From: Planctomycetota bacterium
Lineage (GTDB): Bacteria > Planctomycetota > MHYJ01 > JACPRB01
Direction of reading: 5' to 3'
DNA length: 62,611 nucleotides
Assembly (NCBI GenBank): GCA_016209705.1
Contig: JACQVR010000090.1
Span: forward strand, 1-62,611
Part shown: positions 17,576 to 26,062 of the stretch, piece after piece
Layout of the letters: every line of letters begins with the position of its first letter
Numbering within the stretch: the stretch's first letter is position 1
Notes under the pieces: generated by a model
The model's database searches: none
The model's input: the letters and a program-made list of their open reading frames with translations, nothing else
Told to the model about the DNA's origin: nothing
Made by a program: the position numbers and the translations under genes

Positions 17576-17950
17576 CGGCAATGGCGGGCGACTTTCGGCT
17601 GGGGATTCCGAATCCGGCGACGCGGAAGGTTGAACCGGTTCGGAGGGGCTCGTGGAGCTCCCGTTTCCTTCCGGCGGGGGACGGAAAGGATCGAAGGGAC
17701 GAGGATCGTACTCCGGATCGGAAGGATCCGGTCCCGGCAAGCGGGCCGACGAGGACGGGGGAGGGGAGTCGTCCAGCAAGTCCTCGTCGGGAATCTGCCG
17801 CGCGATTTCCTCTTTCATGTCGTTGAACTGCCGCAGGATCTTCGAGTACCACCGCCCCACGCGGCGCATCACCGCCGGCAGATCCTTTCCGAAAGCGATG
17901 ATCGCCACGATGGCGACGATCAGCATTTCGTCAAAGCCGATGCTGCCCAT
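17558..17950 (-). CDS. tatA: Twin-arginine translocase TatA/TatB subunit
   Basis: 130 residues. A short N-terminal membrane helix (MGSIGFDEMLIVAIVAIIAF) is followed by the FGKDLP hinge and an amphipathic helix VMRRVGRWYSKILRQF, the canonical TatA/B layout, then a long Pro/Ser/Asp-rich tail. Glu8 in the membrane helix is more like TatB, but TatA cannot be excluded. It forms part of the channel exporting folded proteins; tatC is not in the window. The C-terminal PQPPQR and the stop are encoded by the family A repeat. Confidence 0.85.
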   Translation of the reverse strand: MGSIGFDEMLIVAIVAIIAFGKDLPAVMRRVGRWYSKILRQFNDMKEEIARQIPDEDLLDDSPPPSSSARLPGPDPSDPEYDPRPFDPFRPPPEGNGSSTSPSEPVQPSASPDSESPAESRPPLPQPPQR

Positions 17951-18040
17951 GAATTCATAATGTAGCCGATCGGCCGACCCGGTTCAGCGTAAAAAAGTTG
18001 AGGCCGGCTTTTACGGCGCGCAGCGAGCGGCGTCCTATCC

Positions 18041-18152
18041 CTAGGAGCGTGTCGAGATATTCAGGGAGATGCCGAGATATAGGAGATATTGGAGATAGGA
18101 CCACAATTTGTGGCGGAGGACATCTCCATAGCTCCAATATCCCGACAATTGA
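18041..18152. repeat. CTAGGAGCGTGTCGAGATAT palindromic repeat (family E), copy 1
   Basis: The left half iterates GAGATAT at 9-10-base spacing, the right half reads CATCTCCATAGCTCCAATAT then CCCGACAATTGAG, largely complementary. The centre is GATAGGACC...TGTGG. It lies 22 bases before the sigma factor gene. Copies at 26497 and 49471. Confidence 0.85.
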
Positions 18153-18173
18153 GCAATTCTTGACGGATCGCTC

Positions 18174-18725
18174 ATGGGCGATGCCGAACTGGTTTTGAGG
18201 ATCAAGCAAGGCGAGCAAGGGGCCTTCGAGGATCTGGTTCGCCTGCACATGAAAGAAGCCTTCGCGTTCTGCTTTCGCCTGACGGGCGGGCGGGCCGACG
18301 AAGCGGAAGAGCTTTCGCAGGACGGGTTCGTGGCCGCCTACCGCAATTTGGCCGCCTTTCGGGGCGAGTGCGCCTTTCGGAGCTGGTTGTTCCGGATCCT
18401 GATCAATCTGCACCGCGACCGCCTGCGCGCCAGGTCCCGCTGGGATAAGGTGCTCGGAGCCTTCCGCCGGGATGTCGAAAGTCGCCGGGAACCCGTGGCG
18501 GACGACGGTGGCGGAGCGCTCCGGGCTCGGGAGCTGGCGGACGTCGTCCGTGAAAAGGTGCGGGCGCTTCCGGATCGCCAGCGGGAAGTGCTCACGCTCC
18601 ACGTCTATCAGGGCCTGTCCTACCACGATATCGGACTGGTGTTGAGCTGCTCGTACGATGACGTGAAGATGAATCTCTCGTTGGCCCGCAAGCGCCTTCG
18701 AGAGGCGTTGAAGGAGTATGTGTGA
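18174..18725 (+). CDS. ECF-type RNA polymerase sigma factor
   Basis: 183 residues with region 2 (about 10-85: FEDLVRLHMKEAFAFCFRL, EAEELSQDGFVAAYRNL, FRSWLFRILINLHRDRL) and region 4 (about 125-180: LPDRQREVLTLHVYQGLSYHDIG). It directs RNA polymerase to a specific promoter set, typically for envelope stress or extracytoplasmic signals. It is the only intact ECF sigma here; three others are fragments. Its stop is one base before the start chosen for the anti-sigma gene, so the two form an operon. A family E repeat directly upstream probably lies in the leader. Confidence 0.94.
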   Translation: MGDAELVLRIKQGEQGAFEDLVRLHMKEAFAFCFRLTGGRADEAEELSQDGFVAAYRNLAAFRGECAFRSWLFRILINLHRDRLRARSRWDKVLGAFRRDVESRREPVADDGGGALRARELADVVREKVRALPDRQREVLTLHVYQGLSYHDIGLVLSCSYDDVKMNLSLARKRLREALKEYV

Positions 18726-18726
18726 G

Positions 18727-19689
18727 ATGACGACATGCACGTCGATTCGGGGCGCTCTGGGTGAGTACATGGACCGGCAACTGGACCCGCTCCGCCGGGA
18801 AGAGGTGCGCGCCCATGTCGCCGGCTGCGAGGCGTGCGCGGTAGAGCTGCGCGCGCTGGAGCGGCTGGAGCAGGTCTTGAAATCGGTGCCGGGGGACGGC
18901 GAGTCGGTGCGGTGGGAGGCCTATGTGAGCCGCGTCGGCGCCGCGGCCCGAAGGGCGCGTCGCGGTGCCTGGAAGGTGATCCTCCCTCTGGGAGCGGCGG
19001 CGCTCTTCTTCGCGGGATGGGCGCGGTGGGCGTCGACCCCTGCTCCGCCGGAACGGCCGCTTTCGGCGCTTCTGGATGAGTATGCGTCGGCGGGAGCGGC
19101 GCGCCGGGCGCAGATCGAACGTGATGCGGGTCGGGGCGGCGCGGCGGACCTTCAGGCGCTCATCGCGATCATGCTCGACGCGCACACCCCTCCGCCACGC
19201 CAGGTGGCGGCCGTCCGGATCCTGGCGAGTTCGAACGACGAGCGCGTGCGCGGCCTGGCGCTGGAACAGGCCCGAGCGCCCGCGGCCGAAGGGGCCGACG
19301 AATGGGCCTTGCTGGAGATCGGAGCGGAACCGACGGACGACGAGCTGATCGAGCACGCCATCGAGTTGACGAAGCGGGAAGACACCGCTCCCGAGGCGCT
19401 GCGCATCCTGCGGAAGATCGACCGCCGCGGGCTCAATGGGCCGGCCCACGCCGACATCGTGAGGCGGGTTCGGGGCCTTCTGGCGTCGGAGGTGGAGGGA
19501 GACCGGCGGGCGGGACTCCGGATCGTGGCCGCCCTGGAGGTGCTGGAAGAGGATGTGATAGAATTTCTCGACGTGCCCGGTCTTCGAGAGGCGGCGCTGG
19601 ACTTCCTGCGCCGCCGCGCGGGCCAGGATTTCGGCGCCGACAAGGAAGCATGGCGGGCCTATTTCGCGCGCCGCAGCGGGAAAATGTAG
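18727..19689 (+). CDS. Anti-sigma factor with zinc-finger (ZAS) domain and HEAT-like periplasmic part
   Basis: 320 residues from ATG 18727 (AAGGAG ten bases upstream, inside the sigma gene). The N-terminus carries H30-x3-C34-x2-C37, the zinc-binding anti-sigma signature, which should sequester the adjacent ECF sigma. One membrane segment follows (about 85-103, ILPLGAAALFFAGWARWA), then a roughly 200-residue helical Ala/Arg/Glu-rich extracytoplasmic region resembling HEAT repeats, plausibly the sensor. Release of the sigma would follow a periplasmic signal or proteolysis. Partnership is inferred from adjacency and the family rule. Confidence 0.88.
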   Translation: MTTCTSIRGALGEYMDRQLDPLRREEVRAHVAGCEACAVELRALERLEQVLKSVPGDGESVRWEAYVSRVGAAARRARRGAWKVILPLGAAALFFAGWARWASTPAPPERPLSALLDEYASAGAARRAQIERDAGRGGAADLQALIAIMLDAHTPPPRQVAAVRILASSNDERVRGLALEQARAPAAEGADEWALLEIGAEPTDDELIEHAIELTKREDTAPEALRILRKIDRRGLNGPAHADIVRRVRGLLASEVEGDRRAGLRIVAALEVLEEDVIEFLDVPGLREAALDFLRRRAGQDFGADKEAWRAYFARRSGKM

Positions 19690-19730
19690 CCGGAGCTCGT
19701 GACAAAACAAGGGCTCCATTTCCGGATAAG

Positions 19731-19800
19731 CCGCAAAAACGCCGAACCGCCGAGAAAACCCAAGAGGGTTGGCCGTTGGCGCTTCAGCGTGTTGGCGGTT
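19731..19800. repeat. Family A palindromic repeat, copy 2
   Basis: CCGCAAAAACGCCGAACCGC, loop AGAAAACCCAAGAGG, then TTGGCGCTTCAGCGTGTTGG CGGTT. It lies between the anti-sigma gene and the STN-domain gene, ending 23 bases before the latter's start. Confidence 0.8.
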
Positions 19801-19823
19801 CTTGCCACAAAGGAGCGCAGCTT

Positions 19824-20456
19824 ATGATTCGACTACTCCTTCCGGCGCTGGCGCTGGTCGCCGGCGCGTCCGTCCAGGAGGGCGAGGACCGCCGACTCCT
19901 GGAGAAGATCCGCACGCTGAAGATCGACGTCGATTTCCGCGACACGCCCGTGGCGGGCGTGGCCGACTTCATCGCGGACGTGGCCGACATCAACGTGTTC
20001 GTCCATCGCGAGGTCCGCGAGTCGAGCGACACGGTGACGCTGCGCGTGAAAGATGTGTCCATCCGTTCGATCCTCAATCTGGCGCTGGCTTCGAAGAAAT
20101 TCGGATTCCGCGTCCGGGACGGCGTCCTGCACATCGCCCCGCGGGAAGAGTTCGACAAGGACGTCAAGCTGGAGCTCATCGACGTCCGGGATCTCCTCTA
20201 CCCGATTCGTGATTTCCCCGGGGTGGAGATGACGCTCACGGACGCGGGGGCGGGGCTGACCGCGCTGTCGGAGGCGGTGGAGCCGGCGGAGTTTCCGCTG
20301 GTCGACCTCATTCAGGCGCATGTCGGCGGCCGGTCGTGGCAGGAGAATCCGAGGACCTCGATCCGCTTGAGCAACGGAATCCTCGTCGTGCGGCAGACGC
20401 CCGAGGTGATCGCTCAGATCCGCCGGGTGGTCGATTACTTGAGAAGAAATAAATAA
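19824..20456 (+). CDS. Exported STN (secretin/TonB N-terminal)-domain protein
   Basis: 210 residues from ATG 19824, with AGGAG eight bases upstream. A short signal peptide (MIRLLLPALALVAGASVQ) precedes an STN-like domain: VDFRDTPVAGVADFIADVAD, VTLRVKDVSIRSILNLAL and FRVRDGVLHIAPREE. This is the fold at the N-terminus of secretins and some TonB receptors. A second region (about 115-205: YDVRDLL-like LIDVRDLLYPI and RLSNGILVVRQTPEVIAQI) resembles the following N-domain. There is no secretin pore domain, so it is a free-standing periplasmic protein of a kind common in Planctomycetes. Function unknown; possibly co-regulated with the sigma pair upstream. Confidence 0.75.
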   Translation: MIRLLLPALALVAGASVQEGEDRRLLEKIRTLKIDVDFRDTPVAGVADFIADVADINVFVHREVRESSDTVTLRVKDVSIRSILNLALASKKFGFRVRDGVLHIAPREEFDKDVKLELIDVRDLLYPIRDFPGVEMTLTDAGAGLTALSEAVEPAEFPLVDLIQAHVGGRSWQENPRTSIRLSNGILVVRQTPEVIAQIRRVVDYLRRNK

Positions 20457-20500
20457 GGGGCTGTGAAGAAATCACGGATGCGATTTCTTGCGAAGGGTTT

Positions 20501-20575
20501 GAACCGCCAAAGCGCCGAACCGCCAAAAGAGTTCACTTAGGGGCCCCCAATGGCGCTTTGGCGTTTTGGCGGTTC
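20501..20575. repeat. Family A palindromic repeat, copy 3
   Basis: GAACCGCCAAAGCGCCGAAC opposes TTTGGCGTTTTGGCGGTTC. The loop is AGAGTTCACTTAGGGG. It follows the STN gene and precedes a composite element. Confidence 0.85.
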
Positions 20576-20599
20576 ATTTATGAAGTAGGGCGCTTGGTA

Positions 20600-20749
20600 C
20601 CGCGCCCCAGAGATAGGTGTCCAGTTTTTCTGGGGCGCGGAGTCCCAAGTCCAAAGTCCCACGTCCCGAGTCTGGGTCCCTCTCACACTCCCCCAGGGGG
20701 GAGTCGGAAAGGGACCGGACGTTGGACTTTGGGCCTTGGACTTCGGACT
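20600..20749 (+). repeat. 150-base composite multi-hairpin element, copy 1
   Basis: Three nested or adjacent stems: CCGCGCCCCAGA with TCTGGGGCGCGG (perfect 12 bp); AGTCCCAAGTCCAAAGTCCC with its complement ending GGACTTCGGACT; and a central GGTCCC...CTCCCCCAGGGGGGAG...GGGACC. Copy 2 at 29715-29872 is in opposite orientation with about 88 percent identity. Loop and stem conservation, including GTCTGGGTCCC, suggests a structured RNA or mobile element. Together with the preceding repeat it fills the 335-base gap before icd. Confidence 0.85.
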
Positions 20750-20790
20750 CCGCCACCCGCGATCTGGTCATCTGTTTGCGGGTGGCGGAG
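20748..20790 (-). terminator. Perfect 13-bp hairpin after icd
   Basis: CTCCGCCACCCGC (20748-20760) pairs perfectly with GCGGGTGGCGGAG (20778-20790), with a 17-base loop. It begins one base after the icd stop. No T run follows, so a terminator role is likely but not proven; copy 2 of the composite element lacks it. Confidence 0.5.
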
Positions 20791-20791
20791 C

Positions 20792-21796
20792 TTAGGTCTG
20801 GGTCATCACCCGGATGATCTCGTCCGCGTACTCGCTCGTGCCCGCGGTGCCTCCCAGATCATAGGTCACCCGCTTGCGCTCGCGGATCACGCGCCGGACC
20901 GCTTTGGTGACGCGGTCGGCGGCCTGTCCCTCGTGGATGTGTTCCAGCATGAGGGCGGCCGACAGAATCACGGCCGTGGGGTTGACCTTGTTCATTCCCT
21001 TATATCGCGGCGCGCTGCCGTGGATCGCCTCGAAGATGGCGATGTCTTTCCCGTAGTTCGCTCCGGGCGCCACTCCCAGGCCGCCGATCAGGCCCGCGCA
21101 CAGGTCGCTGAGAATGTCTCCGTAAAGGTTGGGGCACAGGAGGACGTCGTACAGCTCCGGCTTCTGCACGAGCTGCATCGTCATGTTGTCCACGATGCGG
21201 TCCTCGCATTCGATCTGCGGATAGTTTTTCGCCACCTCGCGCGAGACGTTCAGGAACAGCCCGTCCGTGCACTTCATGATGTTCGCTTTGTGCACGATCG
21301 TGACTTTCCGGCGCGCGTGCGTGGCGGCGTATTCGAACGCGAAGTGGGCGATCCGCTCCGAACCCTGGCGGGTGATGATCTTGATCGATTCCGCGGCGTC
21401 CTTGCCGACCATGTGCTCCACGCCCGCGTACAAATCCTCGGTATTTTCGCGCACCACGACGAGGTCGATGTTGGGAATGGGGGTCTTGACGCCTTCCATC
21501 CAGAGGCACGGACGCAAGTTCGCGTAGAGGTCGAATTCCTTGCGCAGCGCCACGTTGACGCTGCGAAAGCCGCTGCCGATCGGCGTGGTGATCGGGCCTT
21601 TGACCGCGACCTTCGTCCGAGCAATCGAGTCCAGCACATACTTCGGCAGCGGCGTTCCGTGCTTCGCCATGACCGCTTCGCCGGCCTCGACGACGTCCCA
21701 TTCGATCCGGACGCCCGAGGCCTCGACGACGCGCCGCATCGCCGCGGTCAGTTCGGGGCCGGTGCCGTCGCCTGGAATCAGCGTGACCGTTTTCAT
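20792..21796 (-). CDS. icd: NAD-dependent isocitrate dehydrogenase
   Basis: 334 residues, a beta-decarboxylating dehydrogenase producing 2-oxoglutarate in the TCA cycle. Diagnostic segments: [11 protein letters not shown] (6-16), [51 protein letters not shown] and [12 protein letters not shown]. The S/T-rich [21 protein letters not shown] region fits isocitrate rather than 3-isopropylmalate as substrate; homoisocitrate dehydrogenase is the nearest alternative. Length and the short N-terminus fit the NAD-type, mitochondrial-like class. It stands alone on the minus strand, ending at a perfect hairpin. Confidence 0.9.
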   Translation of the reverse strand: MKTVTLIPGDGTGPELTAAMRRVVEASGVRIEWDVVEAGEAVMAKHGTPLPKYVLDSIARTKVAVKGPITTPIGSGFRSVNVALRKEFDLYANLRPCLWMEGVKTPIPNIDLVVVRENTEDLYAGVEHMVGKDAAESIKIITRQGSERIAHFAFEYAATHARRKVTIVHKANIMKCTDGLFLNVSREVAKNYPQIECEDRIVDNMTMQLVQKPELYDVLLCPNLYGDILSDLCAGLIGGLGVAPGANYGKDIAIFEAIHGSAPRYKGMNKVNPTAVILSAALMLEHIHEGQAADRVTKAVRRVIRERKRVTYDLGGTAGTSEYADEIIRVMTQT

Positions 21797-21853
21797 GCAG
21801 GTGCTCCCGGGTTCGCGGTTGAAAGGAAAGGGGGATGCCGAACGGCGCCACCG

Positions 21854-24007
21854 TCACGGAGATTCGGCGGCGAACCGCGTGCGGACGTCCAGCAGTTCGA
21901 ATTCCTTCTTTTCGTCGTTGTACATGATGACGCGCGCATTGATCTCTTGACGGCCTGAAATCGTCATCGTCGCGTGGGGGTTCCCGTGCAGCTTGGCGGT
22001 CCGCGTCGAGGGGAGGTACTCCAAGGCGTCCCCCGTCAGCCGCGCGGCCCCGCCGGGACCTGCCGTCGTGAGGATCTGGACACCGCCGAAGCCGAGCACC
22101 TGCTCGACCCCGCCGTTCCCCTGGTCGGACAGCAAGACGTGCAGGACGTCGGCGCGAAGCGAGCTATCTTGGGTGCGAACCTCGCACCTGTCAACCAATT
22201 TCACCCGGCGGGCTTCCTGATCATAAACGACGTCCGCCTCTCCCGTGGCGGTGAACGTGGTGGTCCACTGGGACCGGCCTTCGAGATCGCGCGCGCCTCC
22301 GAGTCCCAGCGCGGCGTCCATGAACGCGGCCGCCCGCTCCTCGGGCTTGAGGTCGACAAAGCGCAGCATCTTCGGGCCCTTGACGACCATGAGCGACTGG
22401 CCCTCGAACACGATGAGCGGGGCGATTACCAGATTCTCGCCTTGGCGCACCCGGGCGTTGGGAGCGCCGCGCAGGGACCCGCGCTGTTGCATGGCATTCC
22501 ATTCGAAGGCATCGCCCTCGGCGACGATGTCCCGGCGACCCGCGGCATCCAGGAGCCCGCTCAAGACGACTTCTCCGGTCGCGCGCAACGCTTCGGGCTT
22601 CCAGGTGCCCTGGAGCGCGACGCACTGCATCTCCAAGTCCCTGGCCGTCACGGTCAGGTCGCCGCCGGCGTTTCCAGGACGGACGGTCGCCGAAGGCGCC
22701 CCGAGGAACGCGATGTGCTTCCGCCAGCGGTCCACGAAGACTTCGCGCGCGCGCAACCTCTGGGTCCCATGTTGAACGCGGACGGCCGGCGCGCCCGCCA
22801 GGCGAAGGAGGTCGTCCTGGTAGTTCCAGTCGAGCCGCGCCGCCTCGGCGAGGATCCCTTCGCTGGAGTTCAGGCGCAGATCTCCCGTCATGGTGAGGGC
22901 CAGAGGGCGGGCCGACCCGCCGCCCGGCACGCCCCGTTCCTGGGCCATATAGACGGTGGCCGAATCCGCGGTCGCTGAAATGCGGTGCGCTCCGTCTTGG
23001 CGCTCCAGGCGCACGTGGCGCTGCGCGGAAACGCGGATGATCCGCTGCGGGCCGTGAATCTCTTGCGACAGGTCGCGCAGGTGCATCGGGCCGTCGCAGC
23101 GCAGCAGCGCGCTTTGAAGATGCGGATCTTTCGAGAGCGGCTTGCGGGAATCCAGGACGTCGGAAGCGCTGCCGCGGATCCACAGATAGCCGTCGTTCGA
23201 GATGGTGTACGCCTGCGTCGCCCGGTCGATTTCCATCTGGTGGCCGCTCAGGATGAGGACGGGTTCGCCGGCGAGAAGGTCGAGTGGATCGCCCGAGGCG
23301 GGAGGCGCGTATCGAGCCATGAGAACGGGCTTGGGACAGCGCATCAGGTTCCTGGCGAAATCCGCGAATACTTCTTCGGTGCTCAGTTCCGTCCCGTCTT
23401 CCATGACGACGTCGACGCCGCCCCAGAGCGTCGAGGTCTTCTTTTCCATGTCGATCCGGCCCATGGCCGCGCGCAACGAAACGGCTTGCGACTCGCTCTC
23501 GCCGGGGCGGATCGGGTCGGTGTAATACGTGATGCGGACGTCGGCGACTTCCCCGGATTTGGGGGCATCCGAGCGAAGGCGGACGCGCCCGGATACTTTC
23601 GCCAGGAGCTTGTCGCCTTCGAAAAGGTGGAACTCGGAGGGCCGGTCGTCGGGAGCCTGTGCGGGAGGTGGAGCGCCTTTGCGGATGGATTCCTGGGAGA
23701 TCGCGGAGGAATCGGAGTTCACCGAGAAAGATAACCCCGGAGGCATGGAGGCACGCAGAGGATTTTTAGGGAGATCTGGAGACAAGGGGGAGATAGGGAG
23801 ATATTTTTGGGGAGGAAATCCATCCTCCAACGTTTTTCGATCTCCGGATCTCCACCCATCTCCGCATCCCCCAGATTTTTCTCCGTGTCTTCGTGTCTCC
23901 GTGGTTGGTTTTCTCTGCTCCGGGTACTCCGACTTCTCTGTGCTCTCCAATCGGCCCAGCGATACCCCCATCGTCGCGACCAGCAGAGCGAGGGTGAGGA
24001 CTCTCAT
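21854..24007 (-). CDS. LptA/OstA-like periplasmic LPS-transport protein with repeat-encoded insert
   Basis: 717 residues from ATG 24007. Signal peptide MRVLTLALLVATMGVSLG, then residues of about 27-97 that are translated palindromic repeat (TTETRRHGEK..., see repeat), then a LptC-like segment (FHLFEGDKLLAKVSGRVRLR) and several OstA-type beta-strand modules (for example ALRATGEVVLSGLLDAAGRR, LVIAPLIVFEGQSLMVVKGP, ARLTGDALEYLPSTRTAKLH, ISGRQEINARVIMYNDEKKE). Such proteins bridge LPS from inner to outer membrane. The adjacent upstream kdsD supports this: kdsD-lptC-lptA order is conserved widely. It is far longer than E. coli LptA (about 185) and seems to combine LptC and several LptA modules. 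One base separates it from the kdsD stop. Confidence 0.75.
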   Translation of the reverse strand: MRVLTLALLVATMGVSLGRLESTEKSEYPEQRKPTTETRRHGEKSGGCGDGWRSGDRKTLEDGFPPQKYLPISPLSPDLPKNPLRASMPPGLSFSVNSDSSAISQESIRKGAPPPAQAPDDRPSEFHLFEGDKLLAKVSGRVRLRSDAPKSGEVADVRITYYTDPIRPGESESQAVSLRAAMGRIDMEKKTSTLWGGVDVVMEDGTELSTEEVFADFARNLMRCPKPVLMARYAPPASGDPLDLLAGEPVLILSGHQMEIDRATQAYTISNDGYLWIRGSASDVLDSRKPLSKDPHLQSALLRCDGPMHLRDLSQEIHGPQRIIRVSAQRHVRLERQDGAHRISATADSATVYMAQERGVPGGGSARPLALTMTGDLRLNSSEGILAEAARLDWNYQDDLLRLAGAPAVRVQHGTQRLRAREVFVDRWRKHIAFLGAPSATVRPGNAGGDLTVTARDLEMQCVALQGTWKPEALRATGEVVLSGLLDAAGRRDIVAEGDAFEWNAMQQRGSLRGAPNARVRQGENLVIAPLIVFEGQSLMVVKGPKMLRFVDLKPEERAAAFMDAALGLGGARDLEGRSQWTTTFTATGEADVVYDQEARRVKLVDRCEVRTQDSSLRADVLHVLLSDQGNGGVEQVLGFGGVQILTTAGPGGAARLTGDALEYLPSTRTAKLHGNPHATMTISGRQEINARVIMYNDEKKEFELLDVRTRFAAESP
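23733..23910. repeat. Nested palindromic repeat inserted in the LptA-like gene
   Basis: Same architecture as 8612-8773: outer arms ACCCCGGAGGCATGGAGGCA and TGTCTTCGTGTCTCCGTGGT, inner arms GGAGACAAGGGGGAGATAGG and CTCCGGATCTCCACCCATCT. It is in frame in the minus-strand gene, coding for about 60-70 residues just after the signal peptide with no stop. Confidence 0.88.
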
Positions 24008-24008
24008 T

Positions 24009-24962
24009 TCAGACCCCCGCGCCCAATACATCCTGGATATCCAGCATGCCGACGGGCTCGAACCGCTCATTGACGACCGGCAGTTCGTCGATCTTCTTCT
24101 CGCGCAAGAGGCGCAGGCCGTCGGCCACGAGCTGATTCGGGTGGATGACGGCCGGCGTGCGCGTCATCACCTTCCCGATCGGTTCCGCGAGGCCGTTGGA
24201 ATTCCGGTGGATGAGGCGGCGCAGGTCTCCGTCGGTGAAGATGCCCGCGAGCCGGCCGTCGGCCCCGACCACGCTGACCGCCCCCGCGCGCGCCTTGGTG
24301 ATCAGCCCGAGTGCCTCCGAGATGGGCGTCTCCTCGCGCACGACGGGATTGCGCTCGCCCGTGCGCATGACCTCCGCGACTTTCTGGAGCCGGCGGCCCA
24401 GCTCGCCGGCGGGATGGAAAAACGCGTAGTCTTCCTGGTTGAATCCCCGCGATTTCTGGACGCAGAGCGCGAGTGCGTCTCCCAGCGCCAGCAACGCCGT
24501 CGTGGACGCGGACGGAGCCAGCCGGAGAGGGCAGGCTTCCTCGATGCGGCCCATCTCGACGACCACGTCGCTGAATTTTCCCAGCGAGGATTGTCCCGTC
24601 GCGGTCAAAGCGACGATCCGCGCACCGATCGATCGGACCTTGGGCACCAGGCGCAGGAGCTCCTCGGTTTCTCCCGAATTGGACAGCGCCAGCACCACGT
24701 CCTTCTTCGTAATCCGTCCGAGATCGCCGTGAACGGCCTCCGCAGGATGGACGAAATGGGACGGCGTGCCCGTCGACGCGAGCGTCGCGGAAATCTTGCG
24801 GCCGATGAGGCCCGCCTTCCCCATGCCGGTCACCACGAGGTGGCCTTCGCACGAGCGGATCAGCTCGGCCGCGCGAATGAAGCTCTCGTCCAGCCGGTCG
24901 GTCAGCGCGCGGATCGCATCCGATTCGGCGCGCAACACGTCGCGGGCGTATTCGAGGTCCAT
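24009..24962 (-). CDS. kdsD: D-arabinose 5-phosphate isomerase
   Basis: 317 residues. Converts ribulose 5-phosphate to arabinose 5-phosphate, the first step toward Kdo in lipopolysaccharide. SIS domain (about 30-165: HLVVTGMGKAGLIGRKISAT, TPSHFVHPAEAVHGDLG, LALSNSGETEELL) is followed by two CBS domains (about 200-315: MRTGERNPVVREETPISEAL and MTRTPAVIHPNQLVADGLRL). I start at ATG 24962, where the family begins; the longer frame upstream lacks similarity. A TATAAT lies about 13 bases before this ATG on the minus strand, but without a good -35 box, so the message may be nearly leaderless. Confidence 0.94.
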   Translation of the reverse strand: MDLEYARDVLRAESDAIRALTDRLDESFIRAAELIRSCEGHLVVTGMGKAGLIGRKISATLASTGTPSHFVHPAEAVHGDLGRITKKDVVLALSNSGETEELLRLVPKVRSIGARIVALTATGQSSLGKFSDVVVEMGRIEEACPLRLAPSASTTALLALGDALALCVQKSRGFNQEDYAFFHPAGELGRRLQKVAEVMRTGERNPVVREETPISEALGLITKARAGAVSVVGADGRLAGIFTDGDLRRLIHRNSNGLAEPIGKVMTRTPAVIHPNQLVADGLRLLREKKIDELPVVNERFEPVGMLDIQDVLGAGV

Positions 24963-25095
24963 GGAGATTCGCTTATTATAGGAGCGGGCGTTCGGGCGCC
25001 GAAACGGCATTTCGGGAGCCGCCGGCGCGCCCCTATCCAAATCTTCGTCATTCCGCCGGCAGAGGTTTGACGTAATTGACGAGCGCGCGTACGCA

Positions 25096-25782
25096 TTAAT
25101 TCTTTACGGCCACCCACAAGCCGTCGCCGAGGGGGACGATGATGCCGTGAACGCCGGCGACGCTCGCGAGATGATCGTTGAACGCGCGCATTTCCCGGAC
25201 GCCCGATTCCGTGGGGACCGGCGCGAAAAGCTGGCCGAAGGCGAAGGCGTTGTCGAACATGATCAACCCGCCTTTTCGGACCACGCGCAACGCTTCGCGC
25301 AGGTATGTCGCGTTGTTGACCTTGTCCGCGTCGGCGAACATCGCGTCCGCGGAGTCCGGGGTGAAGGCCGGCAGGACTTCGACCGCGTTTCCGCGCACGA
25401 TCTCGATGCGGTCGGCAACGTCCGACGCGCTCACCCAGCGCTCCGCGACGTCCGCGTAGGCGGGATTGATTTCGATCGTTCGGACGCGCCCGCCGGCGGG
25501 AAGGGCTCGCGCCATCCAGATGGCGGAGTAGCCGGCCAGCGTGCCGACTTCCACGACCTCCCGCGCGCGGCACAGCTTCAGGAGGATCTGCACGAAGCTG
25601 CCCTGTTCCGGGGAGATCCAGATCGCCGGCAGTCCTGCCGCCCGGGCGGCGTCCTTCAACTGGCATAGAAAGGCGTCCTCCGGGACGGTGCGCTCGGCCA
25701 GGTACCGGAAATGCTCGGCGGTCACGGGCGTCGAGGTTTCGGACACGGCCGTTATTGGACCAAGGGCGGTTTCTTCCGTCAC
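25096..25782 (-). CDS. SAM-dependent O-methyltransferase (catechol/caffeoyl-CoA OMT family)
   Basis: About 228 residues. The fold of small class I O-methyltransferases is clear: helical cap (EDAFLCQLKDAARAAGLP), SAM-binding EVVEVGTLAGYSAIWMA, acidic residue in IEINPAYADVAERW, and a metal-site-type ADADKVNNATYLREAL and GGLIMFDNAF. The substrate is probably a hydroxylated small molecule with a divalent metal; not assignable. Start is uncertain: GTG 25782 (chosen), GTG 25746, or an ATG at 25869 that would overlap the divergent ferredoxin start. Independent of the kdsD unit by a 133-base gap. Confidence 0.82.
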   Translation of the reverse strand: MTEETALGPITAVSETSTPVTAEHFRYLAERTVPEDAFLCQLKDAARAAGLPAIWISPEQGSFVQILLKLCRAREVVEVGTLAGYSAIWMARALPAGGRVRTIEINPAYADVAERWVSASDVADRIEIVRGNAVEVLPAFTPDSADAMFADADKVNNATYLREALRVVRKGGLIMFDNAFAFGQLFAPVPTESGVREMRAFNDHLASVAGVHGIIVPLGDGLWVAVKN

Positions 25783-25867
25783 GCCTTCTTTGCTTAGCGA
25801 TCTTGGGGGTGGGGACGAAGGGCGCTCAGGTGAGGAATTCTTGAATGTCTGGTAGTCTAATAGGCTC

Positions 25868-26062
25868 ATGATCACCCGCGTGTGGATCGAACCCGGCTGC
25901 ATCGTCTGCAAGTTGTGCGAGGAGACCTGTCCGGAGGTTTTCGACGTGACGCCGACGGACTGCGTCGTGCGGCCGGACGCCGACCTGACGCGGGCGGAAC
26001 GCATCAAGCATGCCACGGAAGAATGTCCGGTTTCGGTGATCCGATTCGAAGAAGGCCCGTGA
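25868..26062 (+). CDS. Single-cluster ferredoxin
   Basis: 64 residues. Cysteines C11-x2-C14-x2-C17 with a distal C53-P give the four ligands of a one-cluster bacterial 4Fe-4S ferredoxin; C21 and C32 are extra. Acidic overall, as usual for an electron carrier. Redox partner unknown. The TGA overlaps the ATG of the DUF309 gene (ATGA-type overlap TGATG), so the pair is translationally coupled. It is divergent from the O-methyltransferase with almost no gap, so the two promoters must overlap the coding ends. Confidence 0.9.
   Translation: MITRVWIEPGCIVCKLCEETCPEVFDVTPTDCVVRPDADLTRAERIKHATEECPVSVIRFEEGP

Noticed and set aside
20792..21796. 3-isopropylmalate dehydrogenase (leuB) instead of icd
   Set aside because: The [13 protein letters not shown] and [13 protein letters not shown] motifs and N-terminal length fit isocitrate dehydrogenase; no leucine genes are nearby.
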